A DNA stretch of 64,000 bases, taken from contig NZ_UTIQ01000001.1 of the NCBI RefSeq assembly GCF_900582625.1, forward strand, positions 868,001-932,000. The letters run 5' to 3'. Made by a program: the position numbers and the translations under genes. Under the pieces are notes generated by a model, which was not told where the DNA came from, did not search any database, and saw nothing but the letters and a program-made list of their open reading frames with translations. Positions 1 through 9,850 of this stretch are shown in pieces. The stretch comes from Pseudomonas viridiflava (GTDB lineage Bacteria; Pseudomonadota; Gammaproteobacteria; Pseudomonadales; Pseudomonadaceae). Every line of letters starts with the position of its first letter. Position 1 is the first letter of the stretch.

Positions 1-169
1 CGATGATTTCCCACTCAGGCAGCGGGTAGACACAAAGGCAGGGGTCAATGGCGTCGATGGTAACGATGAGCTGGCCAGCCGAACGCGACACGATCTCGTC
101 CCGATACCGACTTGGCATCGCGAGGCGCCCTTTGGCGTCGAGACTGATTGCGTTAGCTCCGCGAAACAC
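1..169 (-). CDS. mraZ: MraZ transcriptional regulator, N-terminal part (cut by window edge)
   Basis: MraZ is the AbrB-fold DNA-binding protein encoded first in the division and cell wall (dcw) cluster. It acts on its own promoter. Only the first 56 codons are in the window and the gene runs out of the left edge. The GTG start is followed by [19 protein letters not shown], the family's hallmark N-terminus, and later by [21 protein letters not shown], whose tail is typical of the first SpoVT/AbrB-like half. A promoter and a three-repeat operator lie just upstream on the same strand, as expected for autoregulation. The rest of the dcw cluster should follow beyond the edge; this is an inference from gene order in relatives. 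Confidence 0.93.
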   Translation of the reverse strand, partial: MFRGANAISLDAKGRLAMPSRYRDEIVSRSAGQLIVTIDAIDPCLCVYPLPEWEII

Positions 170-211
170 GACAGCGCTTCCCCTTTTTTACTAGCTTTCC
201 ATGCCTAAAAA

Positions 212-240
212 ACCCACTTCGTACCACTTTGTACCACTTC
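212..240 (-). promoter_or_regulatory. Probable MraZ operator: three 10-bp direct repeats
   Basis: Read on the minus strand there are three head-to-tail units with exact 10-bp spacing: GAAGTGGTAC, AAAGTGGTAC, GAAGTGGGTT. MraZ proteins bind arrays of such G-rich repeats with a 10-bp period upstream of mraZ (known from E. coli and Mycoplasma). The array sits immediately downstream of the -10 box, where bound protein would block initiation. The further ~210 bases between the promoter and the rnpB 3' end hold no convincing gene or element. Confidence 0.75.
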
Positions 241-245
241 GGCAC

Positions 246-275
246 ACTATAGGAACGCAGCTACCCCACCGTCAA
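246..275 (-). promoter_or_regulatory. Sigma70-type promoter of mraZ / dcw cluster
   Basis: Minus-strand TTGACG at 275-270 and TATAGT at 251-246, with an 18-bp spacer. Each box differs from consensus at one position. Transcription would start at about 239, inside the first MraZ repeat, and leave a leader of about 70 bases before the GTG of mraZ. Confidence 0.75.
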
Positions 276-485
276 GGCGCGCTTGAAGGGAAAAATCCTT
301 ATGGGACGGTGATTTAGCGAGCTTTTGGGGGCGATGAAAGGCGGTTTTAGGGGTGTTTTGGAGGGTGTGCGTGAGCCTGCTCAATGAGCTGCGACTCGAA
401 GTTAAAGTAACTTCTTAAGAGTTAGATTTTTTCGGATTTAGAAATGCAGCGACGGGAGGTAAAACGAAACAGCGGAAGGAGGTGG

Positions 486-839
486 AGAGTCGATCTGTAA
501 GCCGGGTTCTGTCGAGGACAGTCATTCCTCTACGACGGCCATCACTGGACGCCTTTAGCAACCTACCCGGTTCCGACGCGGGCCACGCCATGGAACCCTA
601 TTTGGTCTTGCTCCGAGTGGGGTTTGCCTAGCCACGAACTGTTACCAGACGCGCGGTGCGCTCTTACCGCACCTTTTCACCCTTACCGGCACCGAAGTGC
701 TTAGGCGGTTATTTTCTGTGGCACTTTCCGTAGGCTCGCGCCTCCCAGGTGTTACCTGGCACTCCGCCCTATGGAGCCCGGACTTTCCTCCCCCCCGCTC
801 GCGTGAACGAAACGAGGCAGCGACTGTCCAATCGACTCT
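486..839 (-). ncRNA. rnpB: RNase P RNA (class A), catalytic RNA of ribonuclease P
   Basis: This RNA is the catalytic subunit that trims the 5' leader from tRNA precursors, working with the RnpA protein. The minus strand starts AGAGTCGATTGGACAGTCGC and ends ACAGATCGACTCT. The first nine bases pair exactly with the last nine to form helix P1. The conserved core GAGGAAAGTCCGGGCTCC follows the first helices, and the 3' part has the usual GAACCCGGCTTACAGATCG. At about 354 nt it matches the Pseudomonas class A RNA. It lies between rsmI and mraZ, all on one strand, the standard location in this genus. The exact 3' end is uncertain by a few bases. Confidence 0.96.
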
Positions 840-848
840 CCGCCGCCT

Positions 849-877
849 AGGGTAGCGGCAGCCTCCTGTTAGAACAA
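849..877 (-). promoter_or_regulatory. Candidate rnpB promoter
   Basis: Minus-strand TTGTTC (877-872) and TACCCT (854-849) with a 17-bp spacer, followed by a GC-rich discriminator and then the 5' end of rnpB about 10 bases on. The boxes are weak matches, but position and spacing fit a stable-RNA promoter in the short gap behind rsmI. Confidence 0.45.
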
Positions 878-888
878 GCCGAAATCCG

Positions 889-1752
889 TTATTGCCGTTC
901 CAGGGCCACCTGATAGAGCAGGTTCTTGCGCACCCCAGTGATCTCCGCCGCCACGGCAGCCGCGCGTTTGAGCGGCATTTCCTTGAGCAGTAAATCGAGC
1001 ACGCGCAGGGTGTCGGCGCTCACCGCCTCCTCGCCTTCCGGCGCCTGCCAACCGGCCACCAGCACCACACATTCGCCGCGCTGCTGGTTGCTGTCGCCCG
1101 CCACCCAAGCGCGCAACTCGGCAAGCGGCAGGCCATTCAATGTCTCAAATGTCTTGGTGAGTTCACGCGCCAACAAGGCCACGCGCTCGCCGCCAAACAC
1201 CAGCTCCATGTCTTCCAGGCATTCGAGAATACGGTGCGGCGCTTCGTAGAAAATCAGCGTGCGCGGCTCTTCTTTTACAGCTTCCAACCGCGCTCGGCGG
1301 CCGACCGCTTTGGCGGGCAAGAAGCCCTCGAAGATAAATCGATCAGACGGCAACCCGGCAGCCGACAACGCAGCGATCAGCGCACACGGCCCCGGCACCG
1401 GCACCACTTTTATGCCAGCGGCGCGCACTTGTCGCACGAGGTGGTAGCCGGGATCGGAAATTAGCGGCGTACCCGCGTCAGAAATCAGCGCTACGTCATC
1501 ACCCGCCTGCAGGCGCGATAGAAAACGACTGCCTTCATCACGCTCGTTGTGCTCATGGCAGGCCGCCAGCGGTGTAGGAATGCCGAAATGTTGCATCAGA
1601 CGCATGGAATGACGCGTGTCTTCAGCGGCAATCAGCGCAACGTCGCGCAGAATCTTCAGCGCCCGAGCGCTGATATCGTCTAGGTTGCCGATGGGTGTGG
1701 CGACCACATAGAGGGTACCGGCGGTGGAATTCAAAGCACCCTGAGTGGTCAC
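889..1752 (-). CDS. rsmI: 16S rRNA (cytidine1402-2'-O)-methyltransferase RsmI
   Basis: RsmI adds the 2'-O-methyl group to C1402 in the decoding centre of 16S rRNA using S-adenosylmethionine. The protein belongs to the tetrapyrrole (corrin/porphyrin) methylase fold. Seen: [15 protein letters not shown] near the N-terminus, AAEDTRHS, and the glycine-rich [12 protein letters not shown] cofactor loop near residue 95. I chose the GTG at 1752 (287 aa) because an AAGAGG ribosome site lies 8 bases upstream. The GTG at 1761 would overlap that site and would add three residues. It is transcribed away from lpoA, and rnpB and mraZ follow on the same strand. The family and length match is close. Confidence 0.95.
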   Translation of the reverse strand: MTTQGALNSTAGTLYVVATPIGNLDDISARALKILRDVALIAAEDTRHSMRLMQHFGIPTPLAACHEHNERDEGSRFLSRLQAGDDVALISDAGTPLISDPGYHLVRQVRAAGIKVVPVPGPCALIAALSAAGLPSDRFIFEGFLPAKAVGRRARLEAVKEEPRTLIFYEAPHRILECLEDMELVFGGERVALLARELTKTFETLNGLPLAELRAWVAGDSNQQRGECVVLVAGWQAPEGEEAVSADTLRVLDLLLKEMPLKRAAAVAAEITGVRKNLLYQVALERQ

Positions 1753-1874
1753 AACGCACACCTCTTAAATCTCGGAAAGCGCGCATTGTAGCCCGATTCA
1801 CAGCATCGACATCGCGCCTCGGGTGCCCCTTGGGTACAATCCGCCCTCTTCGATCAAGTACCAGGAACGTCTAC

Positions 1875-3698
1875 ATGATCAACCGCCTGACCGCCGGCCT
1901 GCGCCCGCTCCTCGCTATCAGCCTTGCCGCTCTCCTGGCCGCTTGCTCGAGCTCGCCGTCCTCCACCCTTGGCGAATTGCCACGCACGCCGCAGGCAAGC
2001 ATCGATCAACTGTTGCAGCAGGCCACCGAAGCCAAGCCCGAAGAAGCCGCTTCGTTGCGCTTGGCCGCTGCCGATCAGGCCTACCAACAAAAAGACGTCG
2101 GCCGCGCCGCGCAAATTCTCGATCAGGTTCCAATCGCCACGCTAAAACCGGCGCAGCAAGTGTTCGCTGGCACCTTGAGCGCCGAGCTAGCACTGGCCCG
2201 CGGCAAACCGAAAAACGCCCTCGCAGCGCTTGATCAGCCCGGCATGCAACGCTTGGCCGAACTGCCCGTTGAACAGCAAGTGCGTACTCAACTCGTGCGC
2301 GCGCAAGCGCTAGAAGCTGATGGTCAGCCCCTCGCTGCCGCCCGTGAGCGTGTTTTTATCGCGCCGCTGTTGAGCGGCAACCCAGCCGTCGAAAACCACG
2401 AGCGCATCTGGGCGCTGGTGTCTTCGTTGCCTGCTGATCAGCTGCAAGGCGGCGGCGATGCTGATCTCGCCGGCTGGCTGCAACTGGCAAGTGCGGTCAA
2501 AACCGCTGGCACGCTGCAACAGCAGCAAGCGGCTATCGATGCCTGGCGCCAACAAAATCCGCAGCATCCAGCAGCCGAACAGCTGCCCGCTCCGCTGACC
2601 AAACTCAAAGAGCTGGCCAGCCAACCGCTGACCAAAATCGCCCTGTTACTGCCCCAAGACGGCCAGTTGGCCTCGGTGGCCCGCGCCCTGCGTGACGGCT
2701 TTATGGCCGCGCATTTCCAGGCCCAACAAGCAGGCCAGAATCCGCCAAGCATTGAGCTGTATGACAGCTCGCGTCTGGCCTCGATGGACGAGTTCTACCG
2801 CCAGGCGCAGGCTGCGGGCGTGCAGCTCGTAGTCGGCCCGTTGGAAAAGAATCTGGTCAAGCAACTGAGCGATCGCGAGCAACTGCCGATCACCACCCTG
2901 GCGCTTAACTACAGCGACGTCGGCCGCGAAGGTCCCCCGCAGTTGTTCCAGTTCGGCCTGGCTGCTGAAGACGAAGCGCGCGAAGTGTCGCGCCGCGCAT
3001 GGGATGACGGTATGCGTCGCGCTGTAGCCCTGGTTCCGCGTGGCGAATGGGGCGACCGCGTGCTGGACGCTTTCCGCCAGAGCTGGCAAGCCAAGGGCGG
3101 AAGCCTGATCGCTGCTGAGCACGTCGACCAACCGGTAGAACTGGCTCAGCAAATTGCCGACCTGTTCCAGCTGCGTCAGAGCGAAGCCCGCGCCAAACGC
3201 TTGCAAAGCGTGCTGGGCACGCAGGTTGCCGCGCAGCCTGCCCGCCGCCAGGACATTGACTTCATCTTCCTCGCCGCCACGCCCCAGCAAGCCCAACAGA
3301 TCAAGCCAACACTGGCCTTCCAGTACGCCGGCGATGTGCCGGTGTATGCCACTTCGCACCTGTTCACCGGCGGCAGCAACCCGGCGCAGTATCAAGATTT
3401 GAACGGCATCCGCTTCTGCGAAACGCCGTGGCTGCTCGACGCCAACGACCCGCTGCGCCAGCAAGTGACCGGCCAATGGCCACAGGCCGCCGGCAGCCTC
3501 GGGCGCCTGTATGCCATGGGCGTGGACGCGTATCGCTTGGCACCGCGTCTGACCGAGCTAAAAGCGCTGCCGCAAAGCCGTGTCGACGGCTTGTCCGGCA
3601 GCCTGAGCCTGACCGCCAGCCAGCGTGTGGAACGTCAGTTGCCATGGGCTGAGTTCCGCGACGGCAGCGTGCAGCGTCTGCCCGACAGCGGCTTCTGA
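1875..3698 (+). CDS. lpoA: Penicillin-binding protein activator LpoA (YraM/LppC family lipoprotein)
   Basis: LpoA is an outer-membrane lipoprotein that reaches through the periplasm to activate the peptidoglycan synthase PBP1A. The 607-aa product begins with a lipoprotein signal whose lipobox LLAAC places the lipidated cysteine at residue 24. The N-terminal half (about 30-250) is helical and TPR-like, rich in Ala and Gln. From about residue 252 (KIALLLPQDGQLASVARAL) it takes the periplasmic-binding-protein fold typical of the LppC domain. The ATG at 1875 has an AGGAA site 7 bases upstream; the open frame extends further 5' but without coding signal. It is followed at once by yraN, gmhA and dolP, the order of the E. 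coli yraM-yraN-diaA-yraP locus. Confidence 0.93.
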   Translation: MINRLTAGLRPLLAISLAALLAACSSSPSSTLGELPRTPQASIDQLLQQATEAKPEEAASLRLAAADQAYQQKDVGRAAQILDQVPIATLKPAQQVFAGTLSAELALARGKPKNALAALDQPGMQRLAELPVEQQVRTQLVRAQALEADGQPLAAARERVFIAPLLSGNPAVENHERIWALVSSLPADQLQGGGDADLAGWLQLASAVKTAGTLQQQQAAIDAWRQQNPQHPAAEQLPAPLTKLKELASQPLTKIALLLPQDGQLASVARALRDGFMAAHFQAQQAGQNPPSIELYDSSRLASMDEFYRQAQAAGVQLVVGPLEKNLVKQLSDREQLPITTLALNYSDVGREGPPQLFQFGLAAEDEAREVSRRAWDDGMRRAVALVPRGEWGDRVLDAFRQSWQAKGGSLIAAEHVDQPVELAQQIADLFQLRQSEARAKRLQSVLGTQVAAQPARRQDIDFIFLAATPQQAQQIKPTLAFQYAGDVPVYATSHLFTGGSNPAQYQDLNGIRFCETPWLLDANDPLRQQVTGQWPQAAGSLGRLYAMGVDAYRLAPRLTELKALPQSRVDGLSGSLSLTASQRVERQLPWAEFRDGSVQRLPDSGF

Positions 3699-4070
3699 TT
3701 GATCGCCGCCAGCACGCAAACGGCAGGCCGTGAAGGCGAAGCAGAGGCGTTCGAGCATCTGCGCCGCCACGGCCTGAAACTGCTGAGCAAGAATTGGCGC
3801 TGCAAGGGCGGCGAGCTCGATCTGGTCATGCTGGACGGCGATACAGTAGTATTCGTCGAAGTTCGCGCCCGCCGGCATAGCGCCTGGGGTGGCGCCGTTG
3901 AGAGCGTTGATGGCCGCAAGCAGCAGAAGCTGATAATCGCCGCCAGCAGTTTTCTTCAGCAGCAACCTCGCTGGGCCAAACATCCGTGCCGTTTCGATGT
4001 CGTAGCCATCAATACGGCCGACACCCAGGCGAGCCGCCTGAACTGGATTCGCAACGCGTTTGACACCTGA
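3699..4070 (+). CDS. yraN: YraN family protein (UPF0102, nuclease-like fold)
   Basis: This is a small conserved protein with the restriction-endonuclease-like fold of Holliday-junction resolvases. Its biological role is unsettled. The 123 aa include the family motif pattern GELDLVM ... VVFVEVRAR, which supplies the acidic and Gln/Glu-type residues of the fold, followed by a conserved KQQKL segment. It begins with TTG directly after the TGA of lpoA with no base between, so translation is probably by re-initiation from lpoA. No ATG or GTG in frame keeps the conserved GREGEAEAFEHL segment with a better upstream site. Confidence 0.88.
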   Translation: MIAASTQTAGREGEAEAFEHLRRHGLKLLSKNWRCKGGELDLVMLDGDTVVFVEVRARRHSAWGGAVESVDGRKQQKLIIAASSFLQQQPRWAKHPCRFDVVAINTADTQASRLNWIRNAFDT

Positions 4071-4228
4071 ATCAGCCTGACCCAACACAATCGATTGCCG
4101 GCAGTACGCTGTGCGGCAGCAAGTTAGTGCAAGACCGAACCTGGTTTCGGCACAGCCAGCAGCGACTGCGGCGCCGAGCGATTTTTACCTGTAACAGGCA
4201 GGCGCCAGCATTACCCTGGCCCACCTGA

Positions 4229-5376
<1,148 letters not shown>

Positions 5377-5393
5377 GTCGATTCGCAGGCAAT

Positions 5394-5423
5394 AAAAAAG
5401 GCGATCTTCGGATCGCCTTTTTT
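5394..5423. terminator. Bidirectional Rho-independent terminator between dolP and sspB
   Basis: Perfect stem GGCGATC / GATCGCC with a TTCG loop, flanked by A6 on the left and T6 on the right. It can stop the dolP transcript on plus and the sspA-sspB transcript on minus. Confidence 0.93.
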
Positions 5424-5463
5424 ATTGGGTCGGGTTTCATGTTGCGCGAAACCCGCCGACGCT

Positions 5464-5877
5464 TTACTTGACCACCTTCAAGCTCGGCCGGCCGCTTGGA
5501 CGCGGTGGCTCGGAACCTGATGGGCCGTCGTCATCCGGATCATCGTCTGGCTCTTCGTCAGCCACCGGCGACTCCAGATCGAAAACCATGCCCTGGCCGT
5601 TTTCCCGCGCGTAAATGGCCAACACGGCAGAGGCCGGAATGAACAAGGTATGCGCGATGCCACCGAAACGCCCTTCGAAGCTCACCGCCTCGTTATCCAT
5701 GTGCAAATGGCGAACGGCGCTAGGCGATACATTCAAGACAATCTGACCGTCATTGGCAAAACCTTGCGGCACTTGCACGTTCGGGTATTCCGCGTTTACC
5801 AACAGATGCGGTGTGCAATCGTTATCGACGATCCACTCGTATAAAGCGCGAATCAGATACGGACGACTGGAGTTCAT
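5464..5877 (-). CDS. sspB: ClpXP protease specificity-enhancing factor SspB
   Basis: SspB is the adaptor that tethers ssrA-tagged peptides to the ClpXP protease. The N-terminal dimeric tag-binding domain starts SSRPYLIRALYEWI and continues through HLLVNAEYPNVQVP and SFEGRFGGIAHTLFIP. Then comes a flexible acidic, proline-rich linker (about 105-128) and the C-terminal ClpX-docking tail RPSLKVVK. I use the ATG at 5877 with AAGGAG 7 bases upstream (137 aa) rather than the TTG codon before it. It follows sspA on the same strand with a short gap, the usual sspA-sspB operon. Confidence 0.95.
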   Translation of the reverse strand: MNSSRPYLIRALYEWIVDNDCTPHLLVNAEYPNVQVPQGFANDGQIVLNVSPSAVRHLHMDNEAVSFEGRFGGIAHTLFIPASAVLAIYARENGQGMVFDLESPVADEEPDDDPDDDGPSGSEPPRPSGRPSLKVVK

Positions 5878-5894
5878 CAAAAGCTCCTTCAGCT

Positions 5895-6512
5895 TCAGCG
5901 CATATCGCGCTCTACACCCGACAGGCTGATTTGGAAGGCCTCACGGGCGAACTGGCGCTCCATGTAATCGAGCAGCGGTTTCGCCGGTTTGGGCAGTTCG
6001 ATGCCTAATATCGGCAACCGCCACAGGATCGGCAAGAGGCAACAATCTACCAAACTCAACTCGTCACTGAGGAAATAAGCCTTGTCGGCAAACAATGGCG
6101 ATACGCCGGTCAGGCTCTCGCGCAGTTCTTTGCGGGCCTGAACGCGCGCCGGCTCTTTGCTGCGCGGATCAAGTATCTGGTCCACCAATACGCACCAGTC
6201 GCGCTGAATACGGTGCATCAGCAAACGGCTATTGGCGCGAGCCACCGGGTACACCGGCAGGAGCGGTGGATGTGGGTAACGCTCGTCAAGATATTCCATC
6301 ACGACCGTTGACTCGTACAACGCCAAATCACGGTCCACCAAGGTCGGCAGACTGGCGTAAGGATTGACCTCAACCAGCTTGGGCGGTGTACGCCCGGGTT
6401 CGACGTTGATGATTTCCGCGCTAACACCTTTCTCGGCGAGCACGATACGTACGCGATGGGAATAGTGATCGGCGGGGTCGGAGTAACAGGCCAACCGGTT
6501 GGTCACGCCCAT
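5895..6512 (-). CDS. sspA: Stringent starvation protein A (SspA), RNA polymerase-associated
   Basis: SspA is a glutathione-S-transferase-fold protein without transferase activity. It binds RNA polymerase with sigma70 and changes transcription in stationary phase, including virulence genes in pseudomonads. The 205 aa show the N-terminal thioredoxin-like domain ([22 protein letters not shown]) with the conserved [10 protein letters not shown] and [18 protein letters not shown] segments, then the helical C-terminal domain. It is upstream of sspB and downstream of the bc1 genes, all on minus, the standard Pseudomonas order. Confidence 0.95.
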   Translation of the reverse strand: MGVTNRLACYSDPADHYSHRVRIVLAEKGVSAEIINVEPGRTPPKLVEVNPYASLPTLVDRDLALYESTVVMEYLDERYPHPPLLPVYPVARANSRLLMHRIQRDWCVLVDQILDPRSKEPARVQARKELRESLTGVSPLFADKAYFLSDELSLVDCCLLPILWRLPILGIELPKPAKPLLDYMERQFAREAFQISLSGVERDMR

Positions 6513-6549
6513 GGCGATCCTCCTCGCTTGTTAAAGTTATCTGAAGCAG

Positions 6550-6578
6550 AAAAACGTGCGCGCCCAATTGGGCGCGCA
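6550..6578 (-). terminator. Terminator after the bc1 operon
   Basis: A perfect 22-base palindrome TGCGCGCCCAATTGGGCGCG (plus CA) at 6557-6578 is followed on the minus strand by CG and then five T. It lies between the petC stop and sspA. Confidence 0.75.
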
Positions 6579-6604
6579 AGTCGACAGCGGAGAATACCAG
6601 TTAC

Positions 6605-7387
6605 TTAGTGCACATCCTTCCAGTATTCACGCTTCAGCAGATACGCGAACACAAAGAAGAAGGCCAAGTACAGCAGCACGTAAGTACCGATGCGCTCGCT
6701 TTTAAGCTTCACTGGGTTTGCCGAGTAGGCGAGGAAGGTCACAAGGTTTTTGATCTTCTCGTCGAACTCAGCTTCGTTCAACTTGCCTGTCTTCGGCACG
6801 ATGGTGAGCTGGTCACAGGCTTCGTGGGTCAGCGGAGTACCGGTGAGCGGGTCGTACTGCTTTTTACCGTCCTCAACCACTTGTACTTGCTTGCAACCTA
6901 CAACCTGACGCCCTTGCAGACCGACCAGCACGTTAGGCATGCCCACGTTCGGGAATACCTTGTTGTTCACCCCCCAAGGGCGCGCTGGGTCTTCGTAGAA
7001 GTTGCGCAGATAGCTGTAGAGCCAATCGTTGCCACGAACACGAGCCACCAGAGTCAGGTCGGGCGGAGCCGCACCGAACCACTTCTTGGCATCAACCGGC
7101 GACATACTGTTTTTCATCAGGTCGCCAATTTTTGCACCGGTGAAAACCAGGTTGCTAAGCATCAGGTCATGCGGGATGCCGAGGTCATCGGCAACGCGCT
7201 CGTAACGCTGAAACTTGGCGCTGTGGCAGCCCATGCAGTAGTTGGCAAAGGTACGCGCGCCGTCCTGCATGGCGGCTTTGTCGGTCAGGTCAATATCAAC
7301 CGAATCCAACTCAGGGCCATGGCCAGTGTTGGCGAACGCGATGGCCGGCAGAACAGCGAAAACTAGTGCAGCAAATAGCTTTTTCAT
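6605..7387 (-). CDS. petC: Cytochrome c1 of the bc1 complex
   Basis: Cytochrome c1 passes electrons from the Rieske centre of ubiquinol-cytochrome c reductase to soluble cytochrome c. The 260-aa protein has a signal peptide (residues 1-19, ending AFA) and a covalent haem site CMGCH at 51-55. A Met in the NVGMPNVL region is the likely sixth ligand. A C-terminal membrane anchor (YVLLYLAFFFVFAYLL) precedes the basic tail. Its ATG overlaps the petB stop as ATGA. It is the last gene of petA-petB-petC. Confidence 0.96.
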   Translation of the reverse strand: MKKLFAALVFAVLPAIAFANTGHGPELDSVDIDLTDKAAMQDGARTFANYCMGCHSAKFQRYERVADDLGIPHDLMLSNLVFTGAKIGDLMKNSMSPVDAKKWFGAAPPDLTLVARVRGNDWLYSYLRNFYEDPARPWGVNNKVFPNVGMPNVLVGLQGRQVVGCKQVQVVEDGKKQYDPLTGTPLTHEACDQLTIVPKTGKLNEAEFDEKIKNLVTFLAYSANPVKLKSERIGTYVLLYLAFFFVFAYLLKREYWKDVH

Positions 7388-8598
7388 CAGCCAGTCACCC
7401 TTTCCGGAACCGGTTTGGTCTTCTCAAGCTTGGTGTAGAACGGCATGAGGATGAAGTATGCGAAGTACAAGAAGGTGCAGATACGCGACAGCAACGTGCG
7501 CTCGTCGGTCGGGGCCAATACGCCCAACACGCCCAGAATCACGAAGGAAACGCAGAACACCGCCAGCCAGATTTTGCTCATCCAGCCTTTGTACTTCATC
7601 GACTTAACCGGGCTACGGTCAAGCCATGGGAGTACGAACAGAACAGCAATTGCAGCACCCATGGCGATTACGCCGAGCAACTTATCCGGTACCGCACGCA
7701 GAATTGCGTAGAACGGTGTGAAGTACCAAACCGGAGCAATGTGTTCTGGCGTCTTGAACGAGTTCGCTACTTCGAAGTTCGGCTTCTCAAGGAAATATCC
7801 GCCCATTTCCGGGAAGAAGAAGATGATCGAACAGAAGATGAACAGGAACACCACCACGCCGACGATATCTTTCACGGTGTAGTACGGGTGGAAGGCAATG
7901 CCGTCCAACGGTACGCCGTTTTCGTCTTTGAACTTCTTGATATCCACGCCTTGCGGGTTGTTCGAACCGACTTCGTGCAGTGCCAGAATGTGCAGCACGA
8001 CCAGGCCCAGAATCACGATCGGCAGGGCGATAACGTGTAGCGCAAAGAAGCGGTTCAGGGTGATGCCAGAGATGAGGTAGTCACCACGGATCCACTGAGT
8101 CAGGTCATCGCCGATCACCGGAATCGCACCGAACAGCGAGATGATTACCTGGGCGCCCCAGTACGACATCTGACCCCACGGCAGGAGATAGCCCATGAAC
8201 GCTTCAGCCATCAGCGCCAGGTAGATCAACATACCGAACACCCAAACGAGCTCACGCGGCTTCTGATACGACCCGTAAAGCAAGCCACGGAACATATGCA
8301 GATAAACCACGATGAAGAACGCCGACGCGCCGGTGGAGTGCATCAGACGAATGATCCAGCCGTATTCCACATCACGCATGATGTATTCAACGGAGGCGAA
8401 AGCCTCTTCGGCGGACGGGGTGTAGCTCATGGTCAGCCAGACGCCGGTCAGGATCTGGTTAACCAGAACCAGCAGAGCCAGCGAGCCAAAGAAGTAGAAG
8501 AAGTTGAAGTTCTTCGGTGCGTAATACTTGCTGAGATGGTCTTCCCACATTTTTGTGGCGGGAAAGCGCGCATCTACCCACTCCATGAATTTGCTCAT
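7387..8598 (-). CDS. petB: Cytochrome b of the bc1 complex
   Basis: This inner-membrane subunit holds the two b-type haems and both quinone sites of ubiquinol-cytochrome c reductase. The 403-aa product has eight or more hydrophobic spans. The second and fourth of these carry the haem-ligating His pairs (LMHSTGASAFFIVVYLHMFRG, and RFFALHVIALPIVILGLVVLH). The quinol-oxidation-site PEWY-type motif appears as APVWYF. It is full length for bacterial cytochrome b. Start and stop both overlap neighbours by ATGA, so the three subunits are translationally coupled. Confidence 0.96.
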   Translation of the reverse strand: MSKFMEWVDARFPATKMWEDHLSKYYAPKNFNFFYFFGSLALLVLVNQILTGVWLTMSYTPSAEEAFASVEYIMRDVEYGWIIRLMHSTGASAFFIVVYLHMFRGLLYGSYQKPRELVWVFGMLIYLALMAEAFMGYLLPWGQMSYWGAQVIISLFGAIPVIGDDLTQWIRGDYLISGITLNRFFALHVIALPIVILGLVVLHILALHEVGSNNPQGVDIKKFKDENGVPLDGIAFHPYYTVKDIVGVVVFLFIFCSIIFFFPEMGGYFLEKPNFEVANSFKTPEHIAPVWYFTPFYAILRAVPDKLLGVIAMGAAIAVLFVLPWLDRSPVKSMKYKGWMSKIWLAVFCVSFVILGVLGVLAPTDERTLLSRICTFLYFAYFILMPFYTKLEKTKPVPERVTG

Positions 8599-9191
8599 CA
8601 GGCTTTCTCCTGGTCCACACCGATGACAATGACGTCGTCAGACTCGTAAGAGTGAGGCGGCACTGGCAGATTCAACGGGGCTGGTTGCGATTTATAGACA
8701 CGACCCGCGAGGTCGTAGCGCGAACCGTGGCATGGGCAGAAGTAGCCACCGACCCATTCAGCGCCGAGGTCAGCCGGAGCCACTTCAGGACGGAAGGATG
8801 GCGAGCAACCCAGGTGGGTGCAGATACCGACCAGCACTAAAATCTCCGGGCGGATCGAACGCACAGTCGGGTCGACATAGGTGGGCTGCACGGAAGCTTT
8901 CGACTCCGGGTCAGACATCCGATCGTGGATCTTGGTCAGGTTGCCCAGAATTTCATCTGTACGGCGAACGATGAATACCGGCTGGCCGCGCCACTCAGCA
9001 ATCATCTGCTGACCTGGTTCGACTTTGCTGACATTCACCTTCACCGCAGCACCAGCGGCCTTGGCCTTGGCACTCGGGAACCATGACCCCACGAACGGGA
9101 CCGCAGCACCCACCGCTCCTGCAGCACCGACCACCGAAGTGGCTGCTACAAGGAAGCGACGCCGGCCTGCATTCACGCCGTCATTGCTCAT
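8598..9191 (-). CDS. petA: Rieske iron-sulfur subunit of the bc1 complex
   Basis: The Rieske protein accepts one electron from ubiquinol through a 2Fe-2S cluster and swings to cytochrome c1. The 197 aa begin with a twin-arginine-type leader (GRRRFLVAATSVVGAAGA) that also serves as the membrane anchor. The cluster boxes CTHLGC and CPCHGSRY supply two Cys and two His ligands. It is the first gene of petABC. The 249 bases upstream contain the rpsI terminator and no other gene; a bc1 promoter must lie there but I cannot place it with confidence. Confidence 0.96.
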   Translation of the reverse strand: MSNDGVNAGRRRFLVAATSVVGAAGAVGAAVPFVGSWFPSAKAKAAGAAVKVNVSKVEPGQQMIAEWRGQPVFIVRRTDEILGNLTKIHDRMSDPESKASVQPTYVDPTVRSIRPEILVLVGICTHLGCSPSFRPEVAPADLGAEWVGGYFCPCHGSRYDLAGRVYKSQPAPLNLPVPPHSYESDDVIVIGVDQEKA

Positions 9192-9391
9192 TCAGTCGTC
9201 TCCCATCAGCTTTGTGGCCTGTTATTCAGGCATCTACTAAGTAAAATTCAAGCCGCGCAAAAAATTTGCCAAATGGTAAAGAAAAGCCCCATTTCTGACA
9301 AGGCAATTACTGGATACAAAATGGCTGAAAGCCTTGCCGGGCGCGGCATTTACCGGTGCGGCAAGTTGTCGCAATCATTACTCTCGCCCAT

Positions 9392-9425
9392 AAAAAACGC
9401 CCAGTTCCTTTGGGAAACTGGGCGT
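9392..9425 (-). terminator. Terminator of the rplM-rpsI operon
   Basis: On minus, a stem ACGCCCAGTT / AACTGGGCGT (short loop, one bulge) is followed by a run of six T. It lies about 20 bases past the rpsI stop. Confidence 0.88.
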
Positions 9426-9443
9426 CTTTGAACGAAGTGCGAA

Positions 9444-9836
9444 TTAACGCTTCGAGTACTGCGGGCGCTTACGCGCTTTACGCAGACCGACTTTCTTACG
9501 TTCAACTTCACGAGCGTCACGAGTGACGAAACCAGCTTTGCGCAGAGCAGGACGCAGAGCTTCATCATAGTCCATCAGAGCACGAGTGATGCCGTGACGG
9601 ATCGCGCCAGCCTGGCCGCTTACACCACCACCCAGAACGGTGACGTAGATGTCGAATTTTTCAACAGTCTCAGTCAGCTCCAGCGGCTGGCGAACTACCA
9701 TGCGGGCAGTTTCGCGACCGAAGAAGTTTTCCAGGGTGCGGTTGTTGATGGAGATCTTGCCAGTGCCTGCACGCAGGAAAACGCGAGCGGTTGCAGTCTT
9801 GCGACGGCCAGTGCCGTAATTTTGAGTCGCCGACAT
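9444..9836 (-). CDS. rpsI: 30S ribosomal protein S9
   Basis: S9 binds 16S rRNA in the 30S head, and its C-terminal tail reaches the P-site tRNA. The 130 aa start [18 protein letters not shown] and end in the conserved basic tail [11 protein letters not shown]. It is co-transcribed with rplM, 14 bases upstream, the universal rplM-rpsI pair. Confidence 0.98.
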   Translation of the reverse strand: MSATQNYGTGRRKTATARVFLRAGTGKISINNRTLENFFGRETARMVVRQPLELTETVEKFDIYVTVLGGGVSGQAGAIRHGITRALMDYDEALRPALRKAGFVTRDAREVERKKVGLRKARKRPQYSKR

Positions 9837-9850
9837 AATGAACTATTCCG

